Shown here: piece after piece, positions 1 to 5,254 of the stretch
Layout of the letters: every line of letters starts with the position of its first letter
Position numbering within the stretch: the first letter of the stretch is position 1
Assembly (NCBI GenBank): GCA_003663445.1
Contig: QMZZ01000005.1
Coordinates: forward strand, 1-11,580
DNA length: 11,580 bases
Direction of reading: 5' to 3'
Origin: Candidatus Aenigmatarchaeota archaeon
Lineage (GTDB): Archaea > Aenigmatarchaeota > Aenigmatarchaeia > QMZP01
Translations under genes and position numbers: made by a program
The notes under the pieces: generated by a model
What the model was told of the DNA's origin: nothing
Database searches by the model: none
What the model saw: the letters and a program-made list of their open reading frames with translations, nothing else

Positions 1-529
1 GGATTATATAGACGTTGTATGCCCAGAACCTTAACCCGGGCAGGTCTGCCTCAAAGTCAAGGACGTTCTTGGAAAAAACATCCTCCGGATCAATCTCGAA
101 GGTATAGCTCCTTATCGGGGATGGCTGATTCAGGAGCTCTTTACCGTTCCAGAGGACCCTGAGGTTTCCGTAAAGGTTAGCATCCCAGACCTGGAAGGAT
201 ATCCTTACCTTCCTTATCCACTCCAGCCCCCAGTCAGGGACTTCAACCTGGAAGCTTTCCTTCCTTTCAGCCCAGTACGACCTCTTGACCTCTACCTGCC
301 CGACCTGGAGCAGGGTTTGGGTTTGCTCCCCTGGAACGACCTCACCTATCTCCCAGGTTTTTGCCGGGATCTCCTCCAGCCAGCCGATTTTTCCTGGTGA
401 GAGGCTTATAACAGCGGTGAAATTGACAGGGGGTTGGGGTGACGGATAATAGGCGGAATAGATGCCGAGACAGATAAGGATTATAAAGGCGATGGCAAGC
501 AGGTAGATGAAATCCTCAACACCTCTCAT
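1..529 (-). CDS. Membrane-anchored surface protein, C-terminus beyond left edge
   Basis: The frame is open from an ATG at 529 to the window edge (176 codons), so the protein is partial. It begins with MRGVEDFIY, then a hydrophobic segment at about residues 7-26 (FIYLLAIAFIILICLGIYSA). A Pro-rich stretch (YYPSPQPP) follows, then a region of alternating hydrophobic and polar residues rich in Trp and Tyr that looks like a beta-sandwich ectodomain. I infer an uncleaved anchor or type IV pilin-like signal with the bulk outside the cell. It is divergent from aPelota with only 29 bp between the start codons, and its likely TATA element is the T/A-rich stretch at about 547-558. I do not recognise the family, and function is unknown. 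The reading frame is well supported; the role is not. Confidence 0.75.
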   Translation of the reverse strand, partial: MRGVEDFIYLLAIAFIILICLGIYSAYYPSPQPPVNFTAVISLSPGKIGWLEEIPAKTWEIGEVVPGEQTQTLLQVGQVEVKRSYWAERKESFQVEVPDWGLEWIRKVRISFQVWDANLYGNLRVLWNGKELLNQPSPIRSYTFEIDPEDVFSKNVLDFEADLPGLRFWAYNVYII

Positions 530-558
530 TATTAATTTTGGGAGGGAAAAATTAAAAA
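530..558. promoter_or_regulatory. 29-bp divergent promoter spacer (surface protein / aPelota)
   Basis: A TTATTAATTTT element at about 528-539 is centred roughly 26 bp before the aPelota ATG. An AT-rich element at about 547-558 lies roughly 24 bp before the minus-strand ATG at 529. Both distances fit leaderless archaeal transcripts. A GGAGGG at 541-546 could be a Shine-Dalgarno sequence for aPelota, but its 13-nt spacing is long. Confidence 0.5.
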
Positions 559-1548
559 ATGAAGATTTTGGGGATAGACCTAAAGCAGGGGCTTGTCAGG
601 GTTATACCGGAAAGCACGGATGATCTTTGGTTGCTGTCAAGGATTCTAAAGCCAGGGGATGAGGTTAGGGCAAGGACGCTCAGGAAGGAGACGATCTATC
701 GGGACGGGAAGGTCATTCAGGGGGAAAGGAAGCCAATGTGGCTCAGGATCAGGGCGGAAAAGATAGAGCTTCAGGAGGGGAGGTTAAGGGTTTTGGGGCA
801 GATAGTCGAGGGCCCGGCAAGGGTCAGGCTCGGATCTTACCACTCGCTTGAGCTCGAGCCAGGGCAGAAGCTTGAAATATACAGGGAATGGAAGGGTTAT
901 GAGCTTGAGAGGATAAGGAAGGCGAGCAGGAAGCCGAGGGTTTGGCTTTTGCTGATTGACAGGGAGGGGGCAGAACTTTTCGAGCTCAGGGAATCGGGCC
1001 TGAAGCATGTGGGGAAAAGGGTTTTCAGGAAAACCGAAAAGGAGGAAAGGGAGAGGTGGTATCAGGAGCTTGCTGATTGGATAGAAAGACCTGGTTATCT
1101 GATCCTGGCAGGTCCTGGTTTTGAGGCAGAAAATCTCTTTAACTGGATCAAGTCGAGGAAGCCGGGGCTCTCTGGCAGGATATGGCTCGAGCACAGCTAT
1201 TCCCTTGGATTGACAGGGGCAAGAGAGGTCCTGAGAAGGGCAGGAGGGAAGCTTTTGAAGCAGTTCAGGCTAGCAAGGGAGACAGAGCTTATCGAAAGGT
1301 TTCTCGAGGAGCTTAAGAAAGACGGAAAGGTGGTTTACGGATATGAGGAGACAAAAAGGGCTTTGGAGGCAGGGGCTGTTGAGGTCCTGATGATCTCAGA
1401 GGCGAAGTTGAAGGAGGCTGAGGAGCTTATGGACCTGGCTGAAGCGAATCGGGCGAAAATAGAGATCCTCGGGACAGGATGGGAGGCTGGTGATATTTTC
1501 CTAGGGCTTGGTGGGATAGGGGCATTCCTTAGATTTAAGTGGACATAG
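559..1548 (+). CDS. pelA: aPelota, ribosome rescue / mRNA surveillance factor
   Basis: Archaeal Pelota, the eRF1 paralogue that with aEF1A and ABCE1 splits stalled ribosomes (no-go and non-stop decay). At 329 residues it is slightly shorter than usual (about 340-355). The N-terminal Sm-like domain (about 1-123) has the family's DDLWLLSRILKPGD pattern. The central domain (about 126-245) begins RVWLLLIDREGAE. The C-terminal eRF1_3-type domain (about 255-329) ends with GLGGIGAFLRF, typical of Pelota tails. There is no GGQ peptide-release motif, as expected for Pelota rather than aRF1. The start is the first ATG, preceded by a TATA-like element at about -26. The last 48 bp are also coding on the opposite strand for the DNA glycosylase tail. 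Confidence 0.93.
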   Translation: MKILGIDLKQGLVRVIPESTDDLWLLSRILKPGDEVRARTLRKETIYRDGKVIQGERKPMWLRIRAEKIELQEGRLRVLGQIVEGPARVRLGSYHSLELEPGQKLEIYREWKGYELERIRKASRKPRVWLLLIDREGAELFELRESGLKHVGKRVFRKTEKEERERWYQELADWIERPGYLILAGPGFEAENLFNWIKSRKPGLSGRIWLEHSYSLGLTGAREVLRRAGGKLLKQFRLARETELIERFLEELKKDGKVVYGYEETKRALEAGAVEVLMISEAKLKEAEELMDLAEANRAKIEILGTGWEAGDIFLGLGGIGAFLRFKWT

Positions 1549-2142
1549 GTCGCAGGCAGGTTTTGGCCTGCAGAAGAGCTTTCCAAGCTGAACGATAAGG
1601 GCATGGAATTCCTGGTAAACCCTGATGTCTTTAGGGAGCCTTGACTCGAAGTAGGACTGGAGCTGATGATAGGTTCTTGCAGGGATCCCGAGTCTGCTGG
1701 CAAGCCTGAAGGTGTAGGCGTCTATCACGAAAACAGGCCTCCTGCAGGCATAGAGCAGGATGGCATCGGCTGTCTCAGGACCGATCCCCTTGATTTGAAG
1801 GAGCTGGTCCCGGGTCACCCCTGAGAGGAATGATGAAAAGCTCGGAAAGCTCAGGACAAGTTTTGCCAGGTCTTTAAGCCTTCTTGCCTTCTGCCTGAAG
1901 TATCCGGCAGGTCTTATCAGCTCTTCAAGCCCCTGGCATTCCAGGAGCTTTCTGGGTGTTGTGATCCCGGCTTTCCAAAGCCTTTCAAGAGCCCTTTCTG
2001 CCTGCCTCCAGGTCGTTGCCTGGGTGAGGACAGCACCGAGACATATCTCCCATTCCCTTGGCCTGAACCTGCCTGAACAGGGCCACCATCCCTGAGGGCC
2101 GAAGGCAGAGAGGAGCCTTTTATAAAGCCTGACCAGGTTCAT
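1501..2142 (-). CDS. HhH-GPD DNA glycosylase, COG2231 / MagIII type
   Basis: Base-excision repair glycosylase of the endonuclease III superfamily, 213 residues, acting on DNA. The N-terminus (LYKRLLSAFGPQGWWPC) and LGAVLTQATTW at about 35-45 are characteristic of the COG2231 branch that includes Helicobacter 3-methyladenine glycosylase MagIII. The helix-hairpin-helix is IKGIGPETA (117-125). The catalytic Asp is D141 in VIDAYT. E123 sits where bifunctional EndoIII has its lyase lysine, so a monofunctional glycosylase is inferred. C191, C197, C200 and C207 probably bind a [4Fe-4S] cluster, spaced C-X5-C-X2-C-X6-C. The substrate cannot be read from the sequence. Its final 15 codons and stop lie antisense to the end of aPelota. 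Confidence 0.88.
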   Translation of the reverse strand: MNLVRLYKRLLSAFGPQGWWPCSGRFRPREWEICLGAVLTQATTWRQAERALERLWKAGITTPRKLLECQGLEELIRPAGYFRQKARRLKDLAKLVLSFPSFSSFLSGVTRDQLLQIKGIGPETADAILLYACRRPVFVIDAYTFRLASRLGIPARTYHQLQSYFESRLPKDIRVYQEFHALIVQLGKLFCRPKPACDLCPLKSKECPYPTKP

Positions 2143-2166
2143 TAATTATCTTTGGAAATCATAAAT
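2143..2166. promoter_or_regulatory. 24-bp divergent promoter spacer (glycosylase / pilin-like operon)
   Basis: The spacer holds TTAATTA at 2143-2149, about 21 bp before the plus ATG at 2167. CATATTTATGA on the minus strand (about 2160-2170) is about 22 bp before the glycosylase ATG at 2142. Each TATA-like element overlaps or abuts the neighbouring start codon. Confidence 0.45.
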
Positions 2167-2469
2167 ATGAGGGGTTGGGTTTTCCTTTTGGAAGCGATCC
2201 TTGCAAGCATCCTCTTGCTCGGATTTCTTGCAGGCCTGCTCGGATGGATCCAGCCGAGGACAGAGGAATCGCCGAACGCACAGGCGGTTTTGATTCAGGC
2301 CTTTAAGCTCGGGTTGAGGGACCCGGAAGAGATTCAGGAGTTTGCAGAGGGGGCAGGGATGAACGTAAAGGTCTGTATAGACTGTCAGCCTCCTGAAGCA
2401 GAGGAGGTGTGGGCAGGAAGCTATTTCACGGCTGAGGGAAAGGAGGTGAAGATATTCCTATGGCGGTAA
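2167..2469 (+). CDS. Short pilin-like membrane/secreted protein
   Basis: Translation from ATG 2167 gives 100 residues; an in-frame TTG at 2152 would add five, but ATG fits the promoter better. The N-terminus MRGWVFLLEAILASILLLGF, with hydrophobic residues continuing to about 28, resembles archaeal class III (type IV pilin-like) signals with the conserved Glu inside the hydrophobic segment (LLEA). The rest is a small acidic ectodomain containing a CIDC pair that could form a disulfide or bind metal. Such VFLLEA-type small proteins are common in DPANN archaea. The gene overlaps the next one by 10 bp, so they are very probably one operon with coupled translation. The pilin link is inference; no archaellum or pilus assembly genes are in view. 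Confidence 0.75.
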   Translation: MRGWVFLLEAILASILLLGFLAGLLGWIQPRTEESPNAQAVLIQAFKLGLRDPEEIQEFAEGAGMNVKVCIDCQPPEAEEVWAGSYFTAEGKEVKIFLWR

Positions 2470-2966
2470 GGGGGCAGTTCTTCATCCTGGGTTCTGTCTT
2501 CCTCTTGATCCTTTTCACATCCCTCTTCCTGCTTCTGCCCAAGGAGGGAGAAGCGGGAAGCAGGATCGGGCTTTTTGCAGAGAACCTGAAGCTCGAGATT
2601 CCAAGGGCATTCAATCTCGATCCAGACGGGCTTTCAGGATGGACAGGATGGTTCAGGGAGAGGGTTGAGGAAAGGGGGATCAGGGCTGAGGTCCTCTGGG
2701 TCTATACACTTCCCCAGGGAAGGGTGGTGATAGGGAACTTTCTCGGTGAGGACAGGAAGCTGAGGCTGGTGATTGACGGAGAGGGGCTGGAGGTAGAGAT
2801 AGGGGATGGGGAGGTGCAGGAGATAGACAGGGACCTTCCGGAGAGGTTCGAGCTTGAGGTCGAGGGTTTTCTTAAGGAGGAGCTGAAGGGGGGCAGGCCG
2901 AACCTGCTTCTCTGGTTCAGGCTTGAGGACGGAAAGGGAAGGGTGCAGGAGACTGCTATTTTCTGA
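2460..2966 (+). CDS. Pilin-like membrane-anchored protein, second gene of pair
   Basis: 168 residues. The N-terminus MAVRGQFFILGSVFLLILF plus SLFLLLP (about 5-27) is a single hydrophobic anchor after a short basic head. This is the RGQFF arrangement seen in archaeal pseudopilin-like proteins. The ectodomain begins with a helix-like stretch (AENLKLEIPRAFNL) and continues as strands rich in charged residues (GNFLGEDRKLRLVIDGEGLEVEIGDGEVQ). It starts inside the end of the preceding gene (10-bp overlap, ATG at 2460) and ends overlapping the convergent 90-residue membrane protein by 11 bp. I infer that the two pilin-like products act together at the cell surface. No specific function can be assigned. 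Confidence 0.75.
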   Translation: MAVRGQFFILGSVFLLILFTSLFLLLPKEGEAGSRIGLFAENLKLEIPRAFNLDPDGLSGWTGWFRERVEERGIRAEVLWVYTLPQGRVVIGNFLGEDRKLRLVIDGEGLEVEIGDGEVQEIDRDLPERFELEVEGFLKEELKGGRPNLLLWFRLEDGKGRVQETAIF

Positions 2967-3228
2967 AGACCCTGGCAAGGAAGCTTATGAAGCTGTAGAA
3001 GAAGCAGGTCAGGATGCCGAGGAGGATGAAGAAGAGGACTGTCGGAAGATCGACAGGGACCTGGAGCCCCAGCCATTTCAAACCAAGCGGGATCAGGGCG
3101 AAGGCAAGACCAAAGGTCAGGGCCTTGAAGAGGTACTGGAAGATCTTGAAAGCTATTATGAGACAAAGGATGATGAGGATACCGAGGGTCAGAGGATCGA
3201 GGCTGGAGACCCAGGTAAGGAAGCTCAT
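2956..3228 (-). CDS. Small integral membrane protein, three predicted helices
   Basis: 90 residues, almost entirely hydrophobic, with probable membrane helices at about 13-34, 36-55 and 61-86. The tail RVFRK is basic and likely cytoplasmic. Apart from chain topology there are no recognisable catalytic or transport motifs, and I do not recognise the family with certainty. Conserved-looking segments are KIFQYLFKALTFGLAFALIP and LFFILLGILTCFFYS. The opposite strand is open over 128 codons but reads as an acidic low-complexity chain, the expected antisense image of membrane helices, so the minus strand is preferred. The start at 3228 sits 25 bp from the divergent kinase-like gene. Confidence 0.7.
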   Translation of the reverse strand: MSFLTWVSSLDPLTLGILIILCLIIAFKIFQYLFKALTFGLAFALIPLGLKWLGLQVPVDLPTVLFFILLGILTCFFYSFISFLARVFRK

Positions 3229-3253
3229 TATTTATCTTGGATTTATTTAAAAT
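3229..3253. promoter_or_regulatory. 25-bp divergent promoter spacer (membrane protein / kinase)
   Basis: The spacer is almost pure A/T. ATTATTTATC at about 3226-3235 lies about 23 bp before the plus ATG at 3254. The reverse complement of GATTTATTTAAAAT (about 3240-3253) lies about 18-20 bp before the minus ATG at 3228. A shared bidirectional core promoter is inferred from position and composition. Confidence 0.45.
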
Positions 3254-3793
3254 ATGGTTGCGATCGGGATAACCGGAAGGAGGTATTCTGGAAAGACGCT
3301 TGCAGCTGAATGGCTTCAGAAGACCTATGGATTTAGACTTTTGGATTTCACCCAGGATGTGCTTGCTCCAAGGTTGAAAAGGCAGGGAAAGAGGGTGACG
3401 AGGAAGAACCTGATCGAGCTAGCGTGCAGGCTCAGGGAGAGGTACGGAAGGGATATCCTTGCCAGAATGCTCGTGAGGAAGGCAAGGGGTGACAGGATAG
3501 TGATATCAGGGATAAGGTTCCCTGAAGAGGTGCAGGTTTTCAGGAAGAGATGGCAGGATTTTCTGCTTATAGCAATCCTTGCCCCTGCCAAGTTAAGGTG
3601 GAGGAGGGCAGGGGAGATAAGGAAGGGTGAAGGGAGCTTGAGCTTTAGGCAGTTTCTGAAGATAGAATCAGCAGAGACAGAAAGGCATATACCCCAGCTG
3701 ATAAGGATGGCTGATTTCAGGATAAGGAATGACGGGAGCAAGGAGGAGCTTTACCGAAAATTAGATAAAATCGTAAAACCATATCTCAAATAG
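3254..3793 (+). CDS. P-loop nucleotide kinase-like protein (dephospho-CoA / dNMP kinase-like fold)
   Basis: 179 residues. The Walker A motif is G8-RRYS-G13-K14-T15 in an N-terminal GITGRRYSGKT strand-loop. Later features fit the NMP-kinase fold: an acidic strand end (LLDFTQD, 29-35), RERYGRDILARML, and the strand RIVISGIRFPEE as a Walker-B-like region. A basic stretch (KLRWRRAGEIRKGEG) may be the lid, and the C-terminus has AD-R-NDGS-EEL as in dephospho-CoA kinase-like proteins. Canonical archaeal dephospho-CoA kinase belongs to a different family, so the substrate is open: a nucleotide, deoxynucleotide or other small molecule. The stop codon is followed after one base by the tRNA gene. Confident of a P-loop kinase-like ATPase, not of its reaction. 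Confidence 0.75.
   Translation: MVAIGITGRRYSGKTLAAEWLQKTYGFRLLDFTQDVLAPRLKRQGKRVTRKNLIELACRLRERYGRDILARMLVRKARGDRIVISGIRFPEEVQVFRKRWQDFLLIAILAPAKLRWRRAGEIRKGEGSLSFRQFLKIESAETERHIPQLIRMADFRIRNDGSKEELYRKLDKIVKPYLK
3761..3770 (+). promoter_or_regulatory. Probable TATA box for tRNA-Thr, inside kinase-like gene
   Basis: TTAGATAAAA is centred about 29 bp before the tRNA's first base and lies within the last codons of the kinase-like gene. It would let the tRNA be transcribed independently, starting at about 3793. Positional inference only. Confidence 0.4.
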
Positions 3794-3794
3794 T

Positions 3795-3895
3795 GCCCCG
3801 GTAGCTCAATTGGCAGAGCGACTGGCTTGTACTGGTCCTGGGATTGATGACCTTAGGGGACCAGTAGGTTGAGGGTTCAAGTCCCTCCCGGGGCT
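3795..3895 (+). tRNA. tRNA-Thr (UGU) with 28-nt intron at 37/38
   Basis: All arms fold perfectly. The acceptor is GCCCCGG 3795-3801 with CCGGGGC 3888-3894. The D stem is GCTC 3804-3807 with GAGC 3816-3819. The anticodon stem is ACTGG 3821-3825 with CCAGT 3861-3865. The T arm is GAGGG 3871-3875, TTCAAGT, CCCTC 3883-3887. The anticodon TGT is at 3828-3830. Removing 3832-3859 gives the loop CTTGTAA, normal for threonine tRNA. The discriminator is T3895, usual for archaeal tRNA-Thr. CCA is not encoded and must be added after transcription. The gene starts one base after the kinase-like stop codon. Confidence 0.95.
3832..3859 (+). other. tRNA-Thr intron with bulge-helix-bulge splice motif
   Basis: A canonical BHB can be drawn. 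Outside is the anticodon stem. The central 4-bp helix is CTTG 3826-3829 with TAGG 3854-3857. The 5' bulge TA|C (3830-3832) and 3' bulge GG|A (3858-3860) place both cuts exactly at the 37/38 junction. The inner stem is GGTC 3834-3837 with GACC 3849-3852, closed by an 11-nt loop. This is the substrate shape of archaeal tRNA splicing endonuclease. Confidence 0.88.
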
Positions 3896-3914
3896 TTATA
3901 ACACCGTTATTAAA

Positions 3915-3923
3915 GCTTAAATA
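3915..3923 (+). promoter_or_regulatory. TATA box ahead of 25-codon ORF
   Basis: CTTAAATAC, preceded by a purine-rich AAAG (BRE-like), is centred about 26 bp before ATG 3946. That is the spacing of a leaderless archaeal transcript. It is one of the better TATA matches in the window. Confidence 0.5.
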
Positions 3924-3945
3924 CGTCAAAAGCCGAATTTTCAAT

Positions 3946-4023
3946 ATGGATGAAGATCTTTACGGCTCGAAAGAGCTGAAAGAGCTTTTCAAGCCAAAGG
4001 AGATCTATAACTGGAAGTTCTAA
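3946..4023 (+). CDS. Candidate 25-residue small protein
   Basis: A 25-codon ORF beginning MDEDLYGSKELKELF and ending IYNWKF. It is charged, probably helical, and has no signal or membrane segment. Evidence for expression is the TATA-like CTTAAATAC at the right distance upstream. Its TAA stop overlaps the TAG stop of the convergent peptidase gene in the bases 4020-4023 (CTAA). I do not recognise the sequence. It could be a true microprotein, the remnant of a larger gene, or chance: a frame this short carries little statistical weight by itself. Confidence 0.4.
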   Translation: MDEDLYGSKELKELFKPKEIYNWKF

Positions 4024-5159
4024 TATTTCGGATTTCCGAGATAAACCTTGATTCGAAATTCAGCTTCCTTAGCCTTTTTAGGATCATAGATTTTCGGGAA
4101 ATACTTCTCTGAGGGATTCGGCTTGAAGTATTTCCTGAAATTCTCTTTGCTAACCTCTCCTCCGGCCTCTATAAAGTCCTCGGTAAGTTGTGAAATGAAA
4201 CCGTAATCCTTATCAAGGAACATATGCAGAATTAGCTCCTTTCTGGGTTTTGATGCCGATACAACTTTGTAGGGCAGGTTTTTAGATTTGAAATACTTTC
4301 TCATCTTCCCTGAAAAACAACTCGAGAAGTAAAACTCTGCTTCTCCCCTGAAACCCTTTAATGCCTTCACTATTTCCTCAGGCTTTACGATATCCTCACC
4401 GAGAACCGCCAGCCCCTCTTGTGATCCGTGGCCTATATAGAAAACGATGATGTCCGTGTCCGGTTTAGAATATTGTGAGATGAGCCTCAATCTCTGAAGC
4501 ATTTCGCGCTTGTTCCAGATAACCTTTATCACACCCCAATCCTTTTCATAGGCGAAGTTTTCAAGGGCTTCCACGCTATCATGGATTTGCTGGTGGAGAA
4601 AGGAATAGGAAAGGATAGGTGGTCCTGGAAAGCCTTCCCAGATAACCATGATTTTCTCCTTATTTTTCGTTGTTGTGATGGTCTCCTCTTCTATTTCTTT
4701 TATCTTGCTTTCAAGCTTCTTCTTAAGCTTTTCCTTTACCTTTTCCTTCCTTTTCTCTAGGTCCTTTTTAACATACTCGTTAAGCCATTCCCTCGCCTTT
4801 TTCTGGATGATTATACATGAATCTCCTTCCTCATTAAGCCTCATATCAGTATGAATACAGTTTTCCTCTAGGATCGACTTTATCTCTTTCCGGGAATAAG
4901 GATTTTCCACTAAAGTTATGCCATACGTTTCATCTTTCATTACCACCTCGTTCCCATCGATAAGCTTGGTATACGGGTCCTTTATCTGGATACCTGCATA
5001 GCTCTCCCCACATACCTCCTCTGAGGGTCCGTTAAAGCGAAAGAGGTTTTCCAGACACAGCCCAAAATCAGGCTTTTCGCTTTTTTCGATTCTTGCATTT
5101 TCCTCGGCCTTGATATTGATCGGATATAGGGTCTCCACGGATATTAAAGCCGCGCACAT
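4020..5159 (-). CDS. Secreted legumain-like (C13, clan CD) cysteine peptidase
   Basis: 379 residues from the first in-frame ATG. The C-terminal half (about 168-345) has the caspase-like fold pattern: strand IMVIWEG, helix, strand VIKVIW, strand DIIVFYIGHGS with catalytic H244, strand EAEFYFSSCFSG with catalytic C281, then VVSASKPRKE. The HGS...CFSG-M...SAS layout is closest to family C13, whose characterised members cleave after Asn/Asp or act as transamidases. Specificity here is unknown. Residues 119-158 form a Lys/Glu-rich, probably coiled-coil segment. The N-terminal part has four cysteines (35, 50, 101, 115), suggesting disulfides outside the cell. Composition is AT-richer than neighbouring genes. 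The hydrophobic start MCAALISV looks like the tail of a signal peptide whose beginning lies upstream in another frame. Confidence 0.82.
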   Translation of the reverse strand: MCAALISVETLYPINIKAEENARIEKSEKPDFGLCLENLFRFNGPSEEVCGESYAGIQIKDPYTKLIDGNEVVMKDETYGITLVENPYSRKEIKSILEENCIHTDMRLNEEGDSCIIIQKKAREWLNEYVKKDLEKRKEKVKEKLKKKLESKIKEIEEETITTTKNKEKIMVIWEGFPGPPILSYSFLHQQIHDSVEALENFAYEKDWGVIKVIWNKREMLQRLRLISQYSKPDTDIIVFYIGHGSQEGLAVLGEDIVKPEEIVKALKGFRGEAEFYFSSCFSGKMRKYFKSKNLPYKVVSASKPRKELILHMFLDKDYGFISQLTEDFIEAGGEVSKENFRKYFKPNPSEKYFPKIYDPKKAKEAEFRIKVYLGNPKY

Positions 5160-5167
5160 AAGACTGG

Positions 5168-5230
5168 CTAAGTATTTTTAAAAGATCTCAGAGCCCTTCT
5201 CGCCCTCGAGATCTTTTCTTCTCTTTTCAT
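5168..5230 (-). pseudogene. Out-of-frame 5' segment of peptidase: signal-peptide n-region
   Basis: ATG 5230 begins a 20-codon frame, MKREEKISRARRALRSFK-NT, that stops at TAG 5168-5170. Its basic product is exactly what a signal-peptide n-region should be. The peptidase frame just downstream reads YLASLMCAALISV, an ideal h-region, with no in-frame start. One additional A in the run TTTTAAAAA (minus strand, 5183-5175 region) would fuse them into a 403-residue preproprotein with cleavage likely near INIKA|EEN. A canonical TATA box is 30 bp upstream of ATG 5230. Candidate explanations are an assembly indel, a genuine frameshift or phase variation, or recoding. Confidence 0.6.
5180..5217 (-). repeat. 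10-bp perfect hairpin in the peptidase leader
   Basis: AAAAGATCTC at 5180-5189 is the exact inverse of GAGATCTTTT at 5208-5217, with an 18-nt loop. On the minus-strand transcript an inner GAG/CTC pairing with a one-base bulge can extend it. The 3' arm runs directly into the TTTTAAAAA run where the two peptidase frames diverge, and overlaps a weaker TATA-like stretch (CTTTTAAAAATA) about 19 bp before ATG 5159. Confidence 0.75.
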
Positions 5231-5254
5231 TACTATTTAGTAATTAATTTTAGG

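Noticed and set aside
541..546. GGAGGG as a Shine-Dalgarno site for aPelota
   Set aside because: The 13-nt spacing to the ATG is too long for a typical site, and the TATA element position favours a leaderless transcript that would exclude it.
1335..1703. 122-codon Ser/Pro-rich minus-strand frame
   Set aside because: It overlaps both the end of aPelota and the glycosylase in another frame, and shows low-complexity Ser/Ala/Pro content with no motif.
2923..3309. 128-codon acidic open frame opposite the 90-residue membrane protein
   Set aside because: Asp/Glu/Lys-rich repeats are the antisense image of Leu/Ile/Phe codons. It would also overlap both flanking plus-strand genes.
3795..3895. Split tRNA or trans-spliced halves
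   Set aside because: Both halves are contiguous with a short intron and a well-formed BHB, so ordinary cis splicing suffices.
4648..4854. Phe/Ser-rich 68-codon plus-strand frame that looks like a membrane protein
   Set aside because: It is the antisense of the Lys/Glu coiled coil (AAG/GAA codons) of the peptidase, which explains the apparent hydrophobicity.
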